This document shows, in pieces, positions 1 through 5,308 of a stretch of 5,308 bases of DNA. The translations under genes and the position numbers were made by a program. Below the pieces are notes generated by a model. The model was not told where the DNA came from, ran no database searches, and worked only from the letters and a program-made list of their open reading frames with translations. The stretch spans positions 8,802-14,109 of the forward strand of contig PASM01000001.1 of NCBI GenBank assembly GCA_002711965.1, written 5' to 3'. The DNA is from Chloroflexota bacterium (GTDB taxonomy: Bacteria > Chloroflexota > Dehalococcoidia > UBA1151 > TMED-70). Every line of letters starts with the position of its first letter. The first letter of the stretch is position 1.

Positions 1-359
1 ACATAATCTCCTGGATCAATCAATGCTTGTATAATCAAACCATTTGCTTCTCCGGAACCATTACATAAAACTACAGAATCTTTATCAGTTTTTATTCCTC
101 TATCAGAGGCTATTTTATTTGCAGTAAATTCTCTTAAAGATTCATCGCCTTGAACATGAGGATAATAAGCCATTTCTTTTGATACTTTTTCCAAATTTGC
201 ATCAACCTTAGATTTCAAACCATCAATCAACCCATACATTGGTACTTCTTCAAATGGCGGATATGCCACTGCAAAATCATACTTTGCATGTAAAGTTATT
301 ATTCTGTCTGCATCTGTCGATTTTTCAGACCATAAATTATCAAAATTAAAGCTACTCAT
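1..359 (-). CDS. PLP-dependent aminotransferase, class I/II (N-terminal part, cut by window edge)
   Basis: The minus-strand frame opens with ATG at 359-357 and stays open to base 1, giving 119 complete codons. The start is supported by a Shine-Dalgarno GAGGG at 368-364, four bases upstream. The protein looks like the N-terminal third of a fold-type I (aspartate aminotransferase-like) enzyme. Residues 65-78 (YYPHVQGDESLREF) match the family's 'Y-x(n)-G-x(2)-x-LR' substrate-pocket segment. Residues 99-106 (CNGSGEAN) match the loop that anchors the PLP phosphate, and IDPGDYV at 114-120 matches the usual 'x-DPGDxV' strand. No signal peptide or membrane segment is visible, so it should be cytosolic. 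The PLP-binding lysine and the substrate arginine lie outside the window, so the amino donor cannot be named; histidinol-phosphate, aspartate, alanine or 2-aminoadipate types all remain possible. It is transcribed divergently from the sigma-factor gene. Confidence 0.85.
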   Translation of the reverse strand, partial: MSSFNFDNLWSEKSTDADRIITLHAKYDFAVAYPPFEEVPMYGLIDGLKSKVDANLEKVSKEMAYYPHVQGDESLREFTANKIASDRGIKTDKDSVVLCNGSGEANGLIIQALIDPGDY

Positions 360-391
360 CTTACCCTCTATTTCACTATGAAATGTTGTAT

Positions 392-417
392 AATAGAGGT
401 ATACACTCTATTTTTTT
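392..417 (+). terminator. Terminator-like hairpin plus T-tract upstream of rpoD
   Basis: AATAGAG (392-398), a seven-base loop GTATACA (399-405) and CTCTATT (406-412) form a perfect 7-bp stem, and the plus strand carries seven T at 411-417. The form is that of an intrinsic terminator or attenuator for rightward transcription. The stem has only two G-C pairs, so it would be weak. No rightward gene ends just before it, because the neighbour on the left is transcribed away. An operator is an equally good reading. Confidence 0.22.
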
Positions 418-426
418 ATCAGGCAA
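398..426 (-). promoter_or_regulatory. Weak candidate promoter for the aminotransferase
   Basis: On the minus strand, TTGCCT (426-421) stands 17 bases before TATACC (403-398). Each hexamer matches the sigma-70 consensus at four of six positions. Transcription would start near 391 and give a leader of about 30 bases before the ATG at 359. The -10 hexamer lies inside the AATAGAG inverted repeat, so a protein bound there could control it. Matches this weak are common in AT-rich DNA. Confidence 0.2.
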
Positions 427-464
427 GTTAAAAACCCGTATTAAATACAAGTTCTTATTTTTAA

Positions 465-480
465 TAAAATTCAATAGAAT
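465..480 (+). promoter_or_regulatory. Candidate -10 boxes for the sigma-factor gene
   Basis: Two overlapping-range candidates lie close to the gene: TAAAAT at 465-470 and TAGAAT at 475-480, each five of six against TATAAT. Neither has a convincing -35 at 16-18 bases (the best are TTAAAT at 441-446 and TTCTTA at 452-457, three of six). A perfect TATAAT farther up at 389-394 also lacks a good -35 and would start transcription inside the hairpin at 392-412. The true start of transcription cannot be decided from sequence. Confidence 0.2.
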
Positions 481-500
481 AGAGTATCTGAGTAATTAAC

Positions 501-509
501 AAAGGAGAG
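501..509 (+). promoter_or_regulatory. Ribosome binding site fixing a TTG start for rpoD
   Basis: AAAGGAGAG is a strong anti-16S match. GGAG (504-507) ends six bases before TTG at 514-516. An in-frame TAA at 493-495 closes the frame upstream, and the first in-frame ATG is codon 82, already inside conserved region 1.2. TTG at 514 is therefore the only reasonable start. Confidence 0.85.
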
Positions 510-513
510 AAAT

Positions 514-2040
514 TTGGTTCAAAAGTCTAATGAGGATAATTCATCTTTAGAAAACGATTTTGAGGAAGAGTTTGAAAACGAAGAAGGAATTCACAGAACA
601 AGTGAAACCGGTATAGAAGATGAAGCTAATGAAGAAGAAAAAGATCTGAAATCTTTCTCTAGTTCTGAACTTACAAGTTGGGAGCAGGAAAGAGATTCCA
701 AAGTAGCTAATAAAAAGAACAAGGATGATTCAGAGTTAAGTAATGATACTGTAAGAATGTATCTAAAGGAAATTGGGAAAGTAAATCTTTTATCCGCAAG
801 CGATGAAGTTATCCTAGCTAGATCAATAGAGACTTCTATTCGTCTAAAAAAACTAATGGCCTTACCTTCTGATTTTTCTGAAGAAGCTATAGATTACTCA
901 ACAGATTTTTTCCAAAATCATGAATTGAATGCTTTTGTTATAACTAAAACATTAGATAGATTTTCTGAACTTTCTAAACTTATAAAATCTTTAAAAAAAT
1001 TCTTAAACATTAAAGAAAATATTACTTTATCTGACCTAGCAATTAATGAACAAATAAAGGAAATAATAGACGGACAAAAAGTTGATGAAATTTTTATGAA
1101 TGCAGCCAAGTATGTTTCTGACTCTATTGGTATACCTTTAGAAGAAGCTGAAGAAAAGTTAATAGACCTTTCTGTTCTTAGAAGAATTATACCTGAAAAT
1201 TATCTTATTTCTTCTAATCTTGATTTAGAAAAACAGATAAAAAATCAATCAAAAATAATTGAAGAAATAACCAAGAATTCCATAATGTATCACATTAGGA
1301 CAATCAAAGAAGAAGGAGAAAAAGCTAGGAAACATCTAGGAGAAGCAAACTTAAGATTAGTAGTTTCTGTAGCAAAAAAACATCTCAACAGAGGGTTATC
1401 AATGTTAGATCTAATCCAAGAAGGAAATATTGGACTTATGAGGGCTATAGAAAAGTTTGATTTCAGGAAAGGATTTAAGTTTTCAACATATGCCACTTGG
1501 TGGATAAGGCAAGGAATAACTAGAGCTATTGCAGATCAAGCAAGAACAATTAGAATCCCTGTACACGTTGTTGAAACCTTAAATAAAATAATGAGATCAA
1601 GAAGAGAGCTCGCACAAGAATATAATAGAGAACCAACTATTAAAGAATTGTCAGAAAGATTAGAAATGGAACCTAAAAAAGTGGCTGAAATTCTAAAGAT
1701 GGCTCAAGAACCCGTATCTCTAGAGACTCCAATTGGTGAGGAGGGAGAGAATGAATTAGGAGATCTAATTGAAGATGATTCTACACCCACACCACCAGAG
1801 GTTGCTGCTCAGTCATCTATGAGAAGCCATATTGATACAGTTTTGAGTCAACTAAACGATAGAGAACGAAAAGTTTTGGAATTAAGATTTGGAATAACTG
1901 ATGGGAAACCAAGAACTCTTGAGGAAATTGGAAAAGACTTAAGCCTAACTAGAGAAAGAATCAGGCAAATTGAAAGAAAAGCTCTTGGAAGACTAAGATC
2001 TGACAGGGATGTTTCTGATCTAAAAGAACTAATCAGCTAA
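514..2040 (+). CDS. rpoD: RNA polymerase primary sigma factor, sigma-70 RpoD family
   Basis: This 508-residue protein directs RNA polymerase to -10/-35 promoters of housekeeping genes. In order there is a highly acidic, probably disordered tail (about 1-75), region 1.2 (about 77-106, with [11 protein letters not shown]), and a spacer rich in Lys, Glu and Ile (about 107-265). Region 2 follows at about 270-340, with the core-binding [18 protein letters not shown] and the -10 reading [14 protein letters not shown]. Next are region 3.0 ([12 protein letters not shown], 344-355, extended -10 contacts), region 3.1 to about 400, and the region 3.2 finger (about 405-423). Region 4 runs from 447 to 496, and [11 protein letters not shown] carries the -35 recognition helix. 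All core-binding and DNA-binding regions are intact. A recognisable folded region 1.1 is not evident, and the acidic tail may stand in for it. The complete region 1.2, the long spacer and the intact 3.0 argue for the primary factor, not an alternative stress sigma. No clear terminator follows in the 80 bases before the next gene, so read-through into it is possible. Confidence 0.96.
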   Translation: MVQKSNEDNSSLENDFEEEFENEEGIHRTSETGIEDEANEEEKDLKSFSSSELTSWEQERDSKVANKKNKDDSELSNDTVRMYLKEIGKVNLLSASDEVILARSIETSIRLKKLMALPSDFSEEAIDYSTDFFQNHELNAFVITKTLDRFSELSKLIKSLKKFLNIKENITLSDLAINEQIKEIIDGQKVDEIFMNAAKYVSDSIGIPLEEAEEKLIDLSVLRRIIPENYLISSNLDLEKQIKNQSKIIEEITKNSIMYHIRTIKEEGEKARKHLGEANLRLVVSVAKKHLNRGLSMLDLIQEGNIGLMRAIEKFDFRKGFKFSTYATWWIRQGITRAIADQARTIRIPVHVVETLNKIMRSRRELAQEYNREPTIKELSERLEMEPKKVAEILKMAQEPVSLETPIGEEGENELGDLIEDDSTPTPPEVAAQSSMRSHIDTVLSQLNDRERKVLELRFGITDGKPRTLEEIGKDLSLTRERIRQIERKALGRLRSDRDVSDLKELIS

Positions 2041-2057
2041 ATTTAAAACATTCTTTA

Positions 2058-2085
2058 TAGACTAAACAAAAATACATAGTATAAT
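2058..2085 (+). promoter_or_regulatory. Candidate sigma-70 promoter for malate synthase
   Basis: A perfect -10 hexamer TATAAT (2080-2085) lies 16 bases after TAGACT (2058-2063), which matches TTGACA at four of six positions. Transcription would begin near 2092, leaving a leader of about 30 bases before the TTG start. This is the best-formed promoter in the window and suggests the gene is not wholly dependent on rpoD read-through. Confidence 0.45.
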
Positions 2086-2108
2086 TTTTTTCAGAAAAAA
2101 TTTATTTT

Positions 2109-2113
2109 AGGAG
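2109..2113 (+). promoter_or_regulatory. Ribosome binding site fixing a TTG start for malate synthase
   Basis: AGGAG ends seven bases before TTG at 2121-2123. The frame is closed upstream by TAA at 2082-2084, and the first in-frame ATG is codon 55, which would remove the N-terminal helices normal for this family. TTG at 2121 is therefore preferred. Confidence 0.8.
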
Positions 2114-2120
2114 TATTTAT

Positions 2121-3785
2121 TTGTCTAAAAGATTATCATACAAATCGTCTATTGACTGCTCAGACATTTTTACTGAAGAGTTTCAAAACCTATTAGTAAA
2201 ACTACATGATAAGTTCAATAAAGAAGTTAGTGAAATAAGAAAAGAAAGAATAGCTAACCAAGAAAAAGCTCGAAACGGCATAATGCCCAAACTTCTTGAA
2301 TCCTCAGAAGCAAACGGTGAATGGGAAATATCTGAATTGCCCGAAGACTTAAGGACTCCTGGAATTGAAATTTCTGGACCAGCTGGAATTGCATCTATGT
2401 TAATAAATGCTCTAAATCCAGGACCTGGTGGAGTTAGAGCTGAAGGAGATTTGGATGACGATGAAGATGCTGCGGGTCATACACTTGAAGACTCTGTTTA
2501 TGCCGCTAGAAATAGAATGCAAGCAACATTAGGCACTCTTCAATTTGATAATGAAACAACTGGTAAACATTACGAGTTAGAACCAGGGAAAATACCTTTC
2601 TTTATGCATAGAGAAAGAGGACTACATTTAGACGAAACAATGGTTACTGTAGATGGAGATCCAATTTCTGCAACTGTTTTAGGAACAGCGCTTACACTAT
2701 TTTTTGGAGGTAGAGAACAACACAAAAAAGGACAAGGTGTATATTTTTATATCCCTAAAACTGAATCTGCTAGAGAAACAAAATTCTATAATTCTTTATT
2801 CACTGAAATAAAGAATTCTGTAAGTGAATTAAGTGATTTAAATATTAAGGGAATTATACTTATTGAATCCCTTCCTGCAGTTTTCCAAATGGAAGAAATG
2901 CTTTATGCATTGGGAGAATACGCAGCAGGATTGAATGCAGCAAGATGGGATCTTAAAGCAAGTATTCTTGAATATGTAATGCATGATGATAATTTTGTAT
3001 GGCCTGATAGATTTGATGTAACTATACAAAATACTGAATTCATGTCAAATATTTTTAGGAGATTAGTTGCTATTTGTCTAAAGCACAATGCAGTTCCTAT
3101 AGGAGGAATGGCTACTGCACTACCATCTAGAGATGAAGAGGTAAATATAGAAGCTGCCAAATCAATAAAGGCAGATAAGGAATGGGAAGCAAAGCAAGGA
3201 TTTCTTAGAGCATGGGTTGCTCATATATACCATATGGATCCTGCGGCTGAGCCATTTAAAAAACTTAGAGGTTCAGGATGGGAGCCAACAGAAGAAATGA
3301 AAAATCCTGACAACTACCCAGTTAAAATAGAAAATCCTAATGGAACATTAACCAAAGAAGGTACAAGACAAAATATTAGAACTCTTCTTGAGTATGTTGA
3401 AGGATGGCTAAACGGTAGAGGTGCAAAAGGTATTGATAGATTAGCAGGAAGACCAGGAAAAAGGCCAGCATTGATGGAAGATTTAGCTACTGCAAGAATA
3501 TCTACTGGACAAATTGCTCAACGAATAATTCATAAATCAGTTTCTGAAGATACAGAAGAAGAACATACATTCAAATTAGTAAAAGAAATTATTATAGATG
3601 AGACTAAAGACATCATAAATCTTCTTGGAGAAAACGCTTCAGATATACAGAAAACAAATTATAATAAGTCTTCTAAAATCGCTATGAAATGGATAAAAAA
3701 TTACACAGAGTATGAGTTTAGGTCATTGGGATCTTACACAAGAGATGACCTAGAAAAAATTGCAGACAGTCCTGACGCATTCTAA
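2121..3785 (+). CDS. aceB: Malate synthase, divergent A-type
   Basis: This 554-residue protein should condense glyoxylate with acetyl-CoA to malate and CoA, the second step of the glyoxylate bypass, in the cytosol. By comparison with E. coli malate synthase A as I recall it, the catalytic set is present. R166 (RERGLHL) would hold glyoxylate, E249 (LIESLPAVFQMEE) and D277 (GLNAARWD) would bind magnesium, and D454 (LMEDLATARIS) would be the general base. GGMATALPSRDEE (328-340) and ADKEWEA (351-357) are further family landmarks. Length is close to the usual 530-550. It departs from the classic family in several places. The signature that reads GLNCGRWDYIF in E. coli is GLNAARWDLKAS here, the usual DFEDS stretch is replaced by a very acidic run around 109-118, and extra residues (about 436-449) precede the LMED base. 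It is therefore a distant branch, and a related Claisen-type lyase or condensing enzyme with another acyl-CoA cannot be excluded. It lies 80 bases after rpoD with its own candidate promoter. Its TAA overlaps the stop of the convergent PAL-like gene. No isocitrate lyase is in view. Confidence 0.88.
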   Translation: MSKRLSYKSSIDCSDIFTEEFQNLLVKLHDKFNKEVSEIRKERIANQEKARNGIMPKLLESSEANGEWEISELPEDLRTPGIEISGPAGIASMLINALNPGPGGVRAEGDLDDDEDAAGHTLEDSVYAARNRMQATLGTLQFDNETTGKHYELEPGKIPFFMHRERGLHLDETMVTVDGDPISATVLGTALTLFFGGREQHKKGQGVYFYIPKTESARETKFYNSLFTEIKNSVSELSDLNIKGIILIESLPAVFQMEEMLYALGEYAAGLNAARWDLKASILEYVMHDDNFVWPDRFDVTIQNTEFMSNIFRRLVAICLKHNAVPIGGMATALPSRDEEVNIEAAKSIKADKEWEAKQGFLRAWVAHIYHMDPAAEPFKKLRGSGWEPTEEMKNPDNYPVKIENPNGTLTKEGTRQNIRTLLEYVEGWLNGRGAKGIDRLAGRPGKRPALMEDLATARISTGQIAQRIIHKSVSEDTEEEHTFKLVKEIIIDETKDIINLLGENASDIQKTNYNKSSKIAMKWIKNYTEYEFRSLGSYTRDDLEKIADSPDAF

Positions 3786-4678
3786 ACTTTATTTAGTTTT
3801 CTTATTCTCTGTCCAGCATTACCCATACCGATTTCAGCTATGAATATATTTCCTTTGGAATCAACTGAACATCCATGAACAGCTTCACATATTTCAGGGA
3901 TCCCTCTCCAGCGGGTAATAACTTTTCCGCTTGAAACATCCCATATAGAAATTCCGCTTCCTTCACTTTGTTCAACTACATATGCTATTTCATTTTTAAA
4001 ATAAATATCTCCTGGTCCAGCTAATCCATCAGTCCAAATATCTAATAATTCTCCTTCAGGAGAGAAAATTTGTATTCTGTTATTCTCTCTATCGCATACA
4101 AAAACTCTTTTATCTTGATAAACAGCAAGTTGATGAACTATTGCAAATTGACCATTCCCTGTACCATGTTCTCCCCAAGATATTTCATGTTTACCTTCAC
4201 TGGAAAATCTATGAACCCTTCTGTTACCATATCCGTCACTAACAAAGATTTTTCCGTCTGGTGATATAGAAGAACCTGTAGGCATATTAAATGGGTTCCC
4301 CTGAGTTCCATCTGTAGTAAGAGTAAAATTTGCAAATCCAAATTCGCCTAATTCCATTACACATTCACCATTTGGTTTATGCTTAGTAACTTGATGTGTT
4401 TGATGATCTGTTAGCCAAATATATCCTTCATTATCAATATTTAGACCATGAGGGATTCTAAATTCACCTCTTTGGTCACCTTGATTTCCCCAGGATCCTA
4501 AAAAATCTCCTTGATTAGACCATTTAGTTACAGGATGTTTGCCTCTAGAAAAAACCCATGCATTATCCTCAGAATCTATATCTATATCTGCACATTGACC
4601 TAAAACCCAATAATCAGGTATTTTTTTTGGCCAATTTGGATCAACCTCATACTTAAATTCTCCATCTCCTACTATCAT
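3782..4678 (-). CDS. NHL-repeat propeller protein, peptidyl-hydroxyglycine lyase (PAL)-like
   Basis: The 298-residue protein is a six-bladed beta-propeller made of NHL repeats, closest in pattern to the lyase half (PAL) of animal peptide-amidating enzyme. PAL splits peptidyl-alpha-hydroxyglycine into peptide amide and glyoxylate. The recalled animal landmarks recur in order: SRGKHPV (44-50; catalytic Arg = R45), PHGLNID (76-82; zinc His = H77), TDHQTHQVTK (90-99), VSDGYGNRRVHRF (146-158; catalytic Tyr = Y150), VHQLAV (181-186; zinc His = H182), CDRENNRIQIF (195-205) and VHGCSVD (267-273; zinc His = H268). The animal structural-calcium Asp that follows the last His is Gly here (G269). No signal peptide or membrane segment is visible, so it looks cytosolic, unlike animal PAL. 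No PHM copper domain is attached or adjacent. ATG at 4678 directly abuts the stop of the preceding paralogue, implying an operon with coupled translation. The natural substrate of bacterial members is not established, so a non-enzymatic propeller role remains possible. Confidence 0.85.
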   Translation of the reverse strand: MIVGDGEFKYEVDPNWPKKIPDYWVLGQCADIDIDSEDNAWVFSRGKHPVTKWSNQGDFLGSWGNQGDQRGEFRIPHGLNIDNEGYIWLTDHQTHQVTKHKPNGECVMELGEFGFANFTLTTDGTQGNPFNMPTGSSISPDGKIFVSDGYGNRRVHRFSSEGKHEISWGEHGTGNGQFAIVHQLAVYQDKRVFVCDRENNRIQIFSPEGELLDIWTDGLAGPGDIYFKNEIAYVVEQSEGSGISIWDVSSGKVITRWRGIPEICEAVHGCSVDSKGNIFIAEIGMGNAGQRIRKLNKV

Positions 4679-5308
4679 TTAATTATTCCTTTCCCATTTT
4701 CTTAGCGATGCAACTTCTCTTGGTGGATCTTGATTTGATCCATATGCGGTATAAGATACTTCTGCTATATAAACTGATCCTTCTGAATCTACAGCCATTC
4801 CATGAGGCCCAATAAACTGATCTGGATTTTCTCCTAAAGTGCCTTTTCCAAAAGTTGAAACTTTTTCTCCTTTTTCATTAACAATCACAACTCTCAAACC
4901 TAGATTTGGAACTTCTGCTTGAACATCAGGGGCTCCAGCTTCTGCAACATAAATTTCTTTTGAATATTGATCTGAGTAAATAGCAATAGGTCTATGAAAA
5001 TGCCATTGATCTAAGTAATTGCCTTCAAAATCAAAAATTTGAACTCTAAAATTCTCTCTGTCACATAAAGCTATTTTATTATTATCAAAAATACTAATAT
5101 TATGTGGAAGAGAAAATTCTCCATCCTCTGAACCTGATTTCCCCCAGCTTTTTATATGATCTCCATCAGAATTAAACTTATGAATTCTTGAATTTCCATA
5201 GCCATCAGAAACAAAAATATTTCCAGTTTCTTCGTCTATCGCAACATCAGTAGGTCTATTAAAAAAACCTCCTTCTTGCCATGGAGATGGCTTATCTTTT
5301 TCACCTAT
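4679..5308 (-). CDS. Second NHL-repeat PAL-like protein (C-terminal part, cut by window edge)
   Basis: The minus-strand frame is open from base 5308 to TAA at 4681-4679, giving 209 visible residues; the true start is beyond the right edge. The visible part is a paralogue of its downstream neighbour. FNRPTDVAID (visible residues 16-25), VSDGYGNSRIHKF (33-45), LPHNISI (67-73), CDRENFRVQIFDFEGNYLDQW (82-102) and GPHGMAVD (167-174) align block for block with the neighbour's propeller blades. The PAL-type Tyr (visible Y37) and two zinc-ligand-type His (H69, H169) are kept. The Arg and first His blades are outside the window. A longer loop (about 122-138, with AEAGAPDVQAEVPN) between the last two His and a C-terminal extension (about 184-209) distinguish it from the neighbour. 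Like the neighbour, it has Gly in place of the animal calcium Asp after the last His. It is probably the first of the two genes to be translated from a common leftward transcript. Its function is inferred only at family level. Confidence 0.82.
   Translation of the reverse strand: MGEKDKPSPWQEGGFFNRPTDVAIDEETGNIFVSDGYGNSRIHKFNSDGDHIKSWGKSGSEDGEFSLPHNISIFDNNKIALCDRENFRVQIFDFEGNYLDQWHFHRPIAIYSDQYSKEIYVAEAGAPDVQAEVPNLGLRVVIVNEKGEKVSTFGKGTLGENPDQFIGPHGMAVDSEGSVYIAEVSYTAYGSNQDPPREVASLRKWERNN
4687..4691 (-). promoter_or_regulatory. Ribosome binding site inside the end of the upstream NHL gene
   Basis: On the minus strand AAGGA (4691-4687) lies within the last codons of the upstream gene, eight bases before ATG at 4678-4676. 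The junction reads TAAATG with no spacer, so ribosomes ending the first gene can restart directly on the second. This supports one transcript and the chosen ATG. Confidence 0.7.

Larger units (their letters stand above)
366..484. repeat. Four AATAGAG heptamers in the divergent intergenic region
   Basis: The heptamer AATAGAG occurs on the plus strand at 392-398 and 478-484, and on the minus strand at 366-372 and 406-412 (read as CTCTATT). Near copies extend it: CCTCTATT at 365-372 pairs with AATAGAGG at 392-399 as a perfect 8-base inverted repeat, and AATAGAA sits at 473-479. Two copies flank the palindrome GTATAC (399-404). The cluster lies exactly between two divergent genes, where operators are expected. 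Against this, the heptamer also occurs inside the sigma-factor gene at 825-831 and 1624-1630, so some copies could be chance in AT-rich DNA. I cannot name a regulator. Confidence 0.35.

Noticed and set aside
918..1496. Minus-strand open frames of 63 and 68 codons opposite the sigma factor
   Set aside because: They lie opposite conserved rpoD sequence and show no recognisable domain; they are antisense shadows of the real gene.
2041..2120. Intrinsic terminator between rpoD and malate synthase
   Set aside because: I find no G-C-containing stem followed by a T-tract; the T-run at 2085-2091 follows the -10 box without a hairpin.
2838..3160. Minus-strand open frames of 63 and 85 codons opposite malate synthase
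   Set aside because: They overlap each other and sit opposite catalytic-core sequence of malate synthase, with no recognisable domain or plausible context.
4070..4341. Short frames on both strands inside the PAL-like gene
   Set aside because: They run across the conserved NHL blades in other frames and have no independent support.
4679..4897. A separate 72-residue gene starting at TTG 4897
   Set aside because: The same frame stays open to base 5308 and encodes NHL blades homologous to the neighbouring gene. This stretch is only the C-terminal end of a larger protein, and TTG 4897 is an internal Leu codon.
1..5308. Mobile element, CRISPR array, toxin-antitoxin or defence system
   Set aside because: No transposase, terminal inverted repeats, spaced repeat array or defence-type domain is visible; the genes are housekeeping and metabolic.

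Overview
This is an AT-rich bacterial chromosomal segment, about one third G+C by eye. It carries five protein genes: one divergent pair at the left, then two genes rightward, then two genes leftward. I see no rRNA, tRNA, CRISPR array, insertion sequence or phage gene. The housekeeping sigma factor supports a free-living bacterium. The long spacer of that sigma factor, and the abundance of NHL-propeller proteins in marine Chloroflexota (SAR202/Dehalococcoidia-like lineages), make such an organism my best guess. That placement is an inference and needs a phylogeny.

Layout. Positions 1-359 (minus strand) hold the N-terminal part of a fold-type I PLP aminotransferase that runs off the left edge. 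Positions 360-513 are a divergent intergenic region with four copies of the heptamer AATAGAG, two of which form a hairpin followed by seven T. Positions 514-2040 (plus) encode an RpoD-type primary sigma factor. A gap of 80 bases with a good promoter candidate follows. Positions 2121-3785 (plus) encode a divergent malate synthase of the A type. Both plus-strand genes start with TTG behind clear Shine-Dalgarno sequences. Positions 3782-4678 and 4679-5308 (both minus) are two tandem six-bladed NHL-propeller genes resembling the lyase half of peptide-amidating enzyme (PAL). The second of these is cut by the right edge. They are joined as TAA-ATG with no gap. The malate synthase and the first PAL-like gene converge and share four bases at their stop codons.

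How the genes may work together. The PAL reaction releases glyoxylate, and malate synthase condenses glyoxylate with acetyl-CoA to give malate. The two PAL-like genes lie tail to tail against a malate synthase, and the complete one keeps the Arg, Tyr and three His residues expected of PAL. A local glyoxylate release-and-capture module is therefore an attractive but untested idea. No PHM-type copper monooxygenase, isocitrate lyase or other glyoxylate source is in view. The sigma factor is probably an unrelated housekeeping neighbour.
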